Assembly: GCA_002311025.1 (NCBI GenBank)
Contig: DBYY01000009.1
Location: forward strand, 361,036-425,035
Direction: 5' to 3'
Origin: Candidatus Proelusimicrobium tauri
Lineage (GTDB): Bacteria > Elusimicrobiota > Elusimicrobia > Elusimicrobiales > Elusimicrobiaceae
DNA: 64,000 nt
In this document: in pieces, positions 58,430 to 64,000 of the stretch
How the letters are laid out: each line of letters starts with the position of its first letter
Position numbering within the stretch: position 1 is the first letter of the stretch
Position numbers and translations under genes: made by a program
The notes under the pieces: generated by a model
The model's input: only the letters and a program-made list of their open reading frames with translations
Database searches by the model: none
Told to the model about the DNA's origin: nothing

Positions 58430-59190
58430 AAATTCTCCTTAATATTTTTCTTTTTAAAATCTGGGTGTATGCCAAAACGCGTAATACAAAAATCGTATTT
58501 TATCGGGTCCTTTTTGCAAAACTTGGCAAGAGAAGAGGAAATTTCTAAAGCAGTTTTCATATCGGTTTGATTGCGTTTTGTTAGGCCAAGTGCGCGTGCG
58601 TTTCGGTGCATATGAACATCAAGTGGCACAATAAGGCACGCCGTCGGTATTTTGGTCCATAAACCGCAGTCAACATTATCTTTACGCACGCACCAACGCA
58701 AAAACAAATTTATTCTTTTTAGTGCGCTTTTTTTATCTGGGTCCGGCACTAAAGTTGCCACTTTTCCGTATGCGCGCAACTCTTTACAAAAATTATTTAA
58801 AGCAAACAAAAAATCTTTTTTCCCTTGCGTGTAAAATTTGTAAAAAAGATTTTCTAAAGAATTTTCTTTTTCCAAAATTGTTTTTATCGCAACCAAAAAA
58901 TTAACAAGTTCTTCTTCCGTCGTAAAGCGGTATTTAAAATTTTTAAAATCTTTCTTAAATTCTTGTTTTGTTTTGGTAAAAAGATATTTTTGGGGTGAAG
59001 CACCCATAACCGCAAAAATGCCCGTCAAATTTTTAATTATTTGTTTAACATTGCCGTAAGCAAAACACGCACTAATTAAAGCAACAACCTCTCTATCGCC
59101 AGTGTTTTTATATTGATAAACAAACATTAAGGGGTCGGGTTCAATCAGTTCAAAGCGGTTATATTTTTTATAAAGTATTTCCAAGTCCAT
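58426..59190 (-). CDS. TIGR02757 family protein (DUF2400)
   Basis: 254 residues. ALISACFAYGNVKQIIKNL, LFLRWCVRKDNVDCGLW and LIVPLDVHMHRNARALGL are the conserved blocks of this family, whose function is not established. A DNA-glycosylase-like helical fold has been suggested for similar patterns, but I cannot confirm that here. The ATG at 59190 follows an extended -10 box by 7 nt with no Shine-Dalgarno, overlapping the divergent murE promoter. Confidence 0.82.
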   Translation of the reverse strand: MDLEILYKKYNRFELIEPDPLMFVYQYKNTGDREVVALISACFAYGNVKQIIKNLTGIFAVMGASPQKYLFTKTKQEFKKDFKNFKYRFTTEEELVNFLVAIKTILEKENSLENLFYKFYTQGKKDFLFALNNFCKELRAYGKVATLVPDPDKKSALKRINLFLRWCVRKDNVDCGLWTKIPTACLIVPLDVHMHRNARALGLTKRNQTDMKTALEISSSLAKFCKKDPIKYDFCITRFGIHPDFKKKNIKENL

Positions 59191-59197
59191 TAAATAA

Positions 59198-59207
59198 ATG
59201 TTAGCAT
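59198..59207. promoter_or_regulatory. Overlapping divergent -10 elements for murE and the TIGR02757 gene
   Basis: ATGTTAGCAT contains, on the plus strand, TGT-TAGCAT (-10 at 59202-59207), 8 nt before the murE ATG. On the minus strand it contains TGC-TAACAT (-10 at 59198-59203), 7 nt before the other ATG. The 25-nt intergenic space has no room for two independent promoters. Confidence 0.5.
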
Positions 59208-59215
59208 ATATGTAT

Positions 59216-60682
59216 ATGAAATTAAATGAACTCTTTGAAGATTCTTCTTTGCCCGCAACGGAAATTACGGGCCTTACGCAAAACTCCGCGAAAATAAAAA
59301 AAGGTTTTGTATTTTTTGCAGTTAAAGGTTACAGCGTTGACGGACATTTGTTTATTAACGATGCTATAAAAAAAGGCGCAGTTGCCGTTGTGAGCGAGCA
59401 AAAATTATCTTTAAAAGAAATTCCTTCAATTTTAGTTAAAAATATCACAATTTCTATGGCGCGTGCCGCCTGCAAATTTTATAATTATCCGTCTGATAAA
59501 TTAAAAGTTATCGGCCTTACCGGCACAAAAGGCAAAACAAGCACCGCTTATTTAACTGAAAGTATTTTATTTGCAGCAGGCTTAAAACCGGCGGTTTTCG
59601 GCACAATAAATTATAGAGCAAACGGAAAACTTATCAGCCAAGCACCAAACACCACGCCAGAGCCGCTTGTTTTAGAAGAAATGATAGATTATAGCGTTAA
59701 GCAAAATTGCGACACACTTGTTATGGAAGTTTCTTCCCACGCCCTTGAATTGCACCGCACCGAAGGCATAAATTTTGATATAGCACTTTTTGCCAATCTT
59801 CAAAGAGACCATTTAGATTTCCACTTAAATTTTGAAAATTATTTTGCAGCCAAAGTTAAACTTTTTGATAGTCTTATCAGTGCGCAAAACACAAAACAAA
59901 ACAAAACCGCCGTCATAAACATTGATGATGAATACGGCAAAAAACTTTATAATTATCTAAACGGTAAAGTTAAAATAATAACTTACGGCATTAAGGAAAA
60001 AGCAGATTTACACGCCACCAATATAAAACCCTCTCTTGAAGGTGTTGATTTTGAAATTAACGGCAAAAAAGCGCATATAAATTTACTCGGCGCGCATAAT
60101 GTTTATAATGCGCTTGGCGCTGCTGCCTGCTCGCTCGCTCGCGGTATTTCTTGGGATGCAATTTTGGCAGGCCTAAACAATTTAAAAGGCGTTCCCGGCC
60201 GTATGCAAAGGGTTGACTGTGGGCAAAACTTTTATGTTTTTGTAGATTTTGCTTATACTAATGAAGCCCTTTTACGTGCTTATGAAACTTTAAAACCCTA
60301 TCAAAAAGGCCGTCTTATAACCGTTTTTGGTTGCGGCGGTCAGCGTGATAGAACAAAACGCCCCTTGATGGGCGCAAGCGCCACCGCAAATAGTGATATT
60401 GTGTTTTTAACAAACGATAATCCCCGTAAAGAAGACCCAAAAATAATTTTTGAAGATATTTTAAAGGGAATCAGTGATAAATCAAAAGTTATTTTAGAGC
60501 CATCGCGCCGCGCCGCAATTCAAAAAGCAATTTCCTCGGCTAAAGAAAATGATATTATTATAATTGCGGGCAAAGGGCACGAAGATTACCAGATTTTACC
60601 TACGGGCAAAATACATTTTTCCGATACGGAAGAAGCAATTGAGGCAATAAAAAATGTTCAAGCACAATCTTTACAAAAATAA
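59216..60682 (+). CDS. murE: UDP-MurNAc-tripeptide synthetase, meso-DAP-adding type
   Basis: 488 residues from the ATG at 59216. Adds the third stem residue in the cytosol. P-loop VIGLTGTKGKTST (98-110), NTTPEPL, VSSHALELHR and the carbamylated-Lys region are present. The motif DNPRKEDP marks meso-DAP rather than lysine specificity, matching the DAP operon at 46-49 kb. Two in-frame ATGs upstream (59198, 59210) fall within the promoter element and are less likely. It overlaps murD by 29 nt. Confidence 0.94.
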   Translation: MKLNELFEDSSLPATEITGLTQNSAKIKKGFVFFAVKGYSVDGHLFINDAIKKGAVAVVSEQKLSLKEIPSILVKNITISMARAACKFYNYPSDKLKVIGLTGTKGKTSTAYLTESILFAAGLKPAVFGTINYRANGKLISQAPNTTPEPLVLEEMIDYSVKQNCDTLVMEVSSHALELHRTEGINFDIALFANLQRDHLDFHLNFENYFAAKVKLFDSLISAQNTKQNKTAVINIDDEYGKKLYNYLNGKVKIITYGIKEKADLHATNIKPSLEGVDFEINGKKAHINLLGAHNVYNALGAAACSLARGISWDAILAGLNNLKGVPGRMQRVDCGQNFYVFVDFAYTNEALLRAYETLKPYQKGRLITVFGCGGQRDRTKRPLMGASATANSDIVFLTNDNPRKEDPKIIFEDILKGISDKSKVILEPSRRAAIQKAISSAKENDIIIIAGKGHEDYQILPTGKIHFSDTEEAIEAIKNVQAQSLQK

Positions 60683-61976
60683 AACAGCCGTAATTTTAGG
60701 TGCGGGTAAAAGCGGGCTTACCTGCGGTTCTTTGCTAAAAAAGAAAGGCATAAAATTTTGCTACTGGGATGAAAATAAAAAACTTTTCCCCAAACAAGAT
60801 ATTTTAAGTTATGATTTTTTTATTAAAAGTCCGGGTATTTCTTGGCAAAATAAAGTTTTAAAACAAATCAAAAGAGCAAAAAAACCTGTTTTCAGCGAAC
60901 TTGAAGTTGCAATTTCCTATCTACCCAAAGGTTGCAAAATTTTTGCAATTACCGGCACAAACGGCAAAACCACAACAACCACAATGCTCGGTTCAATTTT
61001 AAAAGAATATGCTAAAGAAGAAGGCAAGCACCGTCAAGTTTATGTGCTTGGCAATATCGGCACGCCGATAGCAAGCAAAATAGGCAAGATAAAAGAAAAC
61101 AGTTTAGTTGTTGTTGAAGTTTCAAGTTATCAACTGGAAGACAGCACTTATTTTAACCCGCACGCCTCTGCCATTTTAAATATCACACCCGATCACCTTG
61201 ACCATCACGGCTCTTATAAAAAGTATATTGAGGCCAAAGCCAAAATTTTTAAATATCAAAAAGCACCGCAAGTTTTAGTGATAAACGGTTCTGATGAAGT
61301 TTGTTGCTCTTTTGTAAAAAAAGCAAAATGCCGTCTTTTCAGTTTTTCCAGCACGCCAAAGAAACTTATTAAAAGCGATGTCTTTTTTGACGGGGATGAA
61401 ATTATTTTTGCTTCCGGCTCGCACATAAAACCGCCCAAAGATTTAATCGGTATTCATAATATTGAAAATGTTATGGCGGCCAGTCTTGTTGCTTTTGCCT
61501 GCGGCGTTCATCCCGTCAACGTTCAAAAGGCAATGAACAAATTTAAACCCATAGAACATCGTATAGAGTATTTTGCCACCAAAAAAGGTGTTAAATACTA
61601 TAATGATTCAAAAGCCACCAATGTTGATTCAACTTTAATTGCGCTTAAAGCCTTGCCTGTTGATAAGAAGATTTGGCTTATCTTGGGCGGACTTGATAAA
61701 GGCGCGCCCTATACGCCGCTTATCCCCGAAATCAAAAAAAACTGCAAGCACCTTGTTTTAATCGGTTCGGCGGCGGCTAAAATTGCCAAAGAATTAAAAA
61801 ATATCTGTCCTATGACAGATTGTAAAGATCTTCAAAGTGCCTGTAAATTTATCTACAAAAACGCCAAAAAGGGGGAAATTTGCCTTTTATCTCCGGCGTG
61901 TGCTTCCTTTGACCAATTTAAGAGTTTTGAGGAACGCGGAACCCTTTTCAAACAATATATAGGCAAACTAAAATAA
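60654..61976 (+). CDS. murD: UDP-MurNAc-L-alanine:D-glutamate ligase
   Basis: 440 residues. Adds D-Glu to UDP-MurNAc-L-Ala. VILGAGKSGLTCG is the N-terminal uracil-binding loop, AITGTNGKTTTTTML the P-loop, LNITPDHLDHHGSYKKY the central motif and NDSKATNVDST the MurD signature. The C-terminal SPACASFDQFKSFEERG is typical. It overlaps the murE end by 29 nt, so the two are co-transcribed and perhaps coupled. Confidence 0.95.
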   Translation: MFKHNLYKNKTAVILGAGKSGLTCGSLLKKKGIKFCYWDENKKLFPKQDILSYDFFIKSPGISWQNKVLKQIKRAKKPVFSELEVAISYLPKGCKIFAITGTNGKTTTTTMLGSILKEYAKEEGKHRQVYVLGNIGTPIASKIGKIKENSLVVVEVSSYQLEDSTYFNPHASAILNITPDHLDHHGSYKKYIEAKAKIFKYQKAPQVLVINGSDEVCCSFVKKAKCRLFSFSSTPKKLIKSDVFFDGDEIIFASGSHIKPPKDLIGIHNIENVMAASLVAFACGVHPVNVQKAMNKFKPIEHRIEYFATKKGVKYYNDSKATNVDSTLIALKALPVDKKIWLILGGLDKGAPYTPLIPEIKKNCKHLVLIGSAAAKIAKELKNICPMTDCKDLQSACKFIYKNAKKGEICLLSPACASFDQFKSFEERGTLFKQYIGKLK

Positions 61977-61979
61977 TTT

Positions 61980-61988
61980 TGGTATAAT
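61980..61988 (+). promoter_or_regulatory. Extended -10 promoter of infC
   Basis: TGG followed by consensus TATAAT (61983-61988), about 26 nt before the infC ATG, with AAGGA before the start. Confidence 0.6.
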
Positions 61989-62013
61989 ATAATAGTCCCT
62001 AAAAAGGACAGTT

Positions 62014-62547
62014 ATGAAAATAAACAATAACAGAAGTAGTAAGGATCTTTTAAGAAAGAACGAACACATCCGCGCTGAACAGGTCCGTCTTGTTGACACA
62101 GACGGCAAAATGATAGGGATAGTCAGCCTTCGTGAAGCACTCTATCATGCGCGGCAAAAAGAGCTTGACTTGGTGGAAATTTCGCCAACGGCGCAGCCTC
62201 CTGTCTGTAAAATATTAGATTACTCCAAATATGTTTACGAACAGGGAAAAAAAGAAAAGGACGCAAAGAAAAAACAAAAAGCAGTTTCATTAAAGGAAAT
62301 AAGAATGAAATCGCGTATTGCGCCCCACGATCTTGAAGTTAAGGTTAAGCAAATAGAAGGATTTCTTAAGAAGAAAGATATGGTCCGTGTGTCTGTGGTG
62401 TTCTATGGACGCGAAAACCAGCATAAAGACATCGGTCTGACAATGTTAAACGATATGAAAACGCGTTTAGCACCCGTCGGCGATGTCGATGGCACAATAC
62501 AATCACAGGGCAACAGGATTTCAATAACCTTTGTCCCAAAAGTTTAA
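62014..62547 (+). CDS. infC: Translation initiation factor IF-3
   Basis: 177 residues with both IF-3 domains. NEHIRAEQVRLVDTDGKMIG starts the N-domain, and the linker is Lys-rich (KEKDAKKKQK). KEIRMKSRIAPHDLEVKVKQ begins the C-domain that binds the 30S platform. It is translated from ATG rather than the rare ATT of some enterobacteria. It heads the classical infC-rpmI-rplT operon. Confidence 0.97.
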   Translation: MKINNNRSSKDLLRKNEHIRAEQVRLVDTDGKMIGIVSLREALYHARQKELDLVEISPTAQPPVCKILDYSKYVYEQGKKEKDAKKKQKAVSLKEIRMKSRIAPHDLEVKVKQIEGFLKKKDMVRVSVVFYGRENQHKDIGLTMLNDMKTRLAPVGDVDGTIQSQGNRISITFVPKV

Positions 62548-62567
62548 AGTAGAGGAATATAGTTTAT

Positions 62568-62771
62568 ATGCCAAAATTGAAAAATCATACCGGTGCAAAA
62601 AAAAGATTCAGAGTAAACGCAGCCGGTAAATATAAAAACAGAAAGGCCGGCAGAAGGCACTTACTCGCCCCTGAAAAGGCCAGCATCAAAAGAGAAAGAA
62701 GGCAATCCAGAATTATTGCCCCTAACTCTGCGGAAGGTAGAACTTTGAAAAAATACCTTCCTATGAAATAA
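62568..62771 (+). CDS. rpmI: Large ribosomal subunit protein bL35
   Basis: 67 residues, very basic. PKLKNHTGAKKRFRVNAAGK at the start and GRRHLLAPEKASIKRERRQ are the bL35 pattern. It follows infC by 20 nt with AGAGGA upstream, and rplT follows by 17 nt. Confidence 0.97.
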   Translation: MPKLKNHTGAKKRFRVNAAGKYKNRKAGRRHLLAPEKASIKRERRQSRIIAPNSAEGRTLKKYLPMK

Positions 62772-62788
62772 GTTGGAGTGGTTAGAAA

Positions 62789-63145
62789 ATGAGAATAAAA
62801 TTTAGCGTCGCAAGACATGCAAGAAAGAAAAAAGTTCTTAACAGAGCAAGCGGTTATTACGGAGATAAATCCCGCCGCTTAAGAATGGCCACCCAACAGG
62901 TGGACAAGTCTTTAGTCCATGCTTACAATGACAGAAAAGACAAAAAAGGAACCTATCGTTCCCTTTGGATAACCAGAATCAATGCCGCAGTTCGCGAACA
63001 TGGTTTAAATTATTCAAACTTTATCAATGGTCTTACCAAGGCTAACATTACCTTAAACAGAAAAATGTTATCCGAAATGGCAATTAAAGACCCCGTGTCT
63101 TTCAAACAACTCATTGATATAGCAAAGACTTCAGTTTCTAAATAA
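62789..63145 (+). CDS. rplT: Large ribosomal subunit protein bL20
   Basis: 118 residues, basic, a helical RNA-binding protein needed early in 50S assembly. SVARHARKKKVLNRASGYYG and SRRLRMATQQVDKSLVHAYNDRK-like segments are standard, then LWITRINAAVREHGLNYSNF. bL20 often represses this operon; I did not identify a binding site. It is followed by a terminator. Confidence 0.97.
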   Translation: MRIKFSVARHARKKKVLNRASGYYGDKSRRLRMATQQVDKSLVHAYNDRKDKKGTYRSLWITRINAAVREHGLNYSNFINGLTKANITLNRKMLSEMAIKDPVSFKQLIDIAKTSVSK

Positions 63146-63166
63146 TTTTTTAGAAGTTGACGAAAT

Positions 63167-63202
63167 AAAAAACGCCTTCTATCTGTATAGAGGGCGTTTT
63201 TT
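63167..63202. terminator. Bidirectional terminator after rplT
   Basis: Stem AACGCCTTCTAT (63171-63182) with ATAGAGGGCGTT (63187-63198), one G-T pair, A and T runs on both sides, between rplT and the converging MarC gene. Confidence 0.88.
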
Positions 63203-63271
63203 ATGTATTATAATATTTAAATAATAATTTCTCTAAAAAGAAAAAAATCTTTTGCGCCTATGATTAAAATC

Positions 63272-63955
63272 TTATTTTAAGGAATGGACAAATTGCGGGT
63301 CAAATAAATTGGGTATAAGTTGGGCAATACCTTCAATAGCAAATTGTGCGGCAATTGCGCACAAAATAAGACCCATTGTTCTTGATACAATTTGCATACC
63401 GTTATGCCCTAATTTTTTGCTTACCCAGCGCGAAAGGGATAAAACTATCCCTATAATATAGCAGGCAGCAGCAATTGCGCAAATCATAAAGAAAGTGGTT
63501 AAACCGCTTTCGCTTCTTTGCGAATATAAAATAACCGTTGTCACAGCACCCGGTCCTACAAATATAGGTATAGCAACAGGCACGATAATATTGCTAAGTC
63601 TTTGTTTTGCTTGCGCAAAGGGGCTGACATTCTGGGATAAGGTTTGTAAAGTGGAATCATCAAATTTAGATTTACCGTGTAATAATCTTATACCTATCAT
63701 CATAAGTAAAATTGCACCGGCTATTCTAAAAGCAGGTATTGTTATGCCGAAAATTTTTAAGAAAGGTTGTCCTAAAAAATAGAAAAATACTGCAATGATA
63801 AAGATGGTTATTGCCATTAAGCGTGCAATATTTTTTTGAACTTCCAAAGAATCTTCACTCACGTGCTGTAAAAATATAGGCACATTGCCGATGGGGTTCA
63901 AAATAGCAAGCATTGCTATAAAAAAGTTTAAAACTAAATGTAAATCTAAATTCAT
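63272..63955 (-). CDS. MarC-family inner-membrane protein
   Basis: 227 residues with six predicted membrane helices. FFIAMLAILNPIGNVPIFL and the internal counterpart IVPVAIPIFVGPGAVTTVIL are the repeated conserved segments of the MarC family. Some homologues are annotated as amino acid (NAAT) transporters; the true substrate is unsettled. Despite the name, a role in multiple antibiotic resistance is not supported for the family. The upstream part of its operon, if any, lies outside the window. Confidence 0.88.
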   Translation of the reverse strand: MNLDLHLVLNFFIAMLAILNPIGNVPIFLQHVSEDSLEVQKNIARLMAITIFIIAVFFYFLGQPFLKIFGITIPAFRIAGAILLMMIGIRLLHGKSKFDDSTLQTLSQNVSPFAQAKQRLSNIIVPVAIPIFVGPGAVTTVILYSQRSESGLTTFFMICAIAAACYIIGIVLSLSRWVSKKLGHNGMQIVSRTMGLILCAIAAQFAIEGIAQLIPNLFDPQFVHSLK

Positions 63956-63968
63956 ATTTTCTTACTTT

Positions 63969-63985
63969 AGGGTGTTTCTCACCCT
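63969..63985. other. Short hairpin near the window end
   Basis: AGGGTG and CACCCT flank a 5-nt loop upstream of the MarC gene. It may belong to a feature continuing past the window; nothing more can be said. Confidence 0.25.
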
Positions 63986-64000
63986 GTCGCGCATAAAGCA

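Noticed and set aside
1..64000. CRISPR arrays, insertion sequences, prophage or integrative elements
   Set aside because: No spaced direct repeats, transposase, integrase or phage gene was seen. The only tRNA shows no adjacent attachment-site duplication.

Overview
This 64 kb window is chromosomal DNA from an AT-rich, Gram-negative bacterium living an anaerobic or microaerophilic life. The Gram-negative call rests on an exported beta-barrel protein ending in Phe, a heptose-epimerase-like enzyme, a diaminopimelate-type MurE and SppA. The anaerobe call rests on a compact oxygen-defence operon: rubrerythrin, thiol peroxidase, superoxide reductase, flavodiiron protein, flavin reductase and rubredoxin. 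My best guess for phylum is Elusimicrobiota, from this gene set and its style; that is inference without any database search. I see no insertion sequence, prophage, CRISPR array or rRNA. There is one tRNA gene.

The replication origin lies in the window. Nearly every gene left of dnaA (1-18437) is on the minus strand and most genes to its right are on the plus strand, which is the usual divergence of leading-strand genes from oriC. dnaA, dnaN, a DciA-like DUF721 gene, gyrB and gyrA form one minus-strand block. Consensus DnaA boxes lie at both ends of dnaA, next to a very AT-rich dnaA-dnaN spacer. parA-parB sit about 10 kb away, preceded by two parS-like palindromes.

Layout. 1-10.5 kb: bL25, PRPP synthetase, GlmU, a secreted metzincin-like protease, the tRNA-modifying enzyme MtaB, RsmE, an MscS channel, an outer-membrane barrel, a purple-acid-phosphatase-like protein that has lost most metal ligands, and a two-helix membrane protein. 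10.5-18.7 kb: replication genes and origin. 18.7-22.1 kb: oxygen defence. 22.1-23.6 kb: arginine to agmatine to putrescine. 23.7-30.1 kb: M3 peptidase, GH13 enzyme, signal peptidase I, ParAB. 30.1-31.5 kb: a second metzincin-like protease, paralogous to the first. 31.6-39.0 kb: a complete F1Fo ATP synthase operon with an hldD-like epimerase inserted between atpA and atpG. 39-46 kb: mixed housekeeping genes (thioesterase, tRNA-Gly, UvrB, BirA, a lone receiver domain, TilS, SppA). 46.2-53.1 kb: dapA-lysC-asd-dapB, a MurC-type ligase, nusB, ligA. 53.1-57.1 kb: three tandem DUF3137-type membrane proteins followed by LemA. 57.2-59.2 kb: a nucleosidase-like protein, an ankyrin protein and a TIGR02757 protein. 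59.2-64 kb: murE-murD, infC-rpmI-rplT and a MarC-family protein.

The DAP operon and MurE, MurD and the MurC-type ligase together supply the peptidoglycan stem peptide. The oxygen-defence genes form a plausible electron chain from NAD(P)H through flavin reductase and rubredoxin to the diiron enzymes and superoxide reductase.

The most notable signals not explained by ordinary annotation are: (1) at least eight operon-leading genes with a TAnnnT -10 element only 6-8 nt before the ATG and no Shine-Dalgarno, suggesting regular use of leaderless mRNAs; (2) two metzincin-like secreted proteases sharing an upstream sequence block at the same distance from their starts; (3) a degenerate metallophosphoesterase; (4) the DUF3137 x3-LemA cluster; (5) parS-like sites with a CA instead of CG centre.
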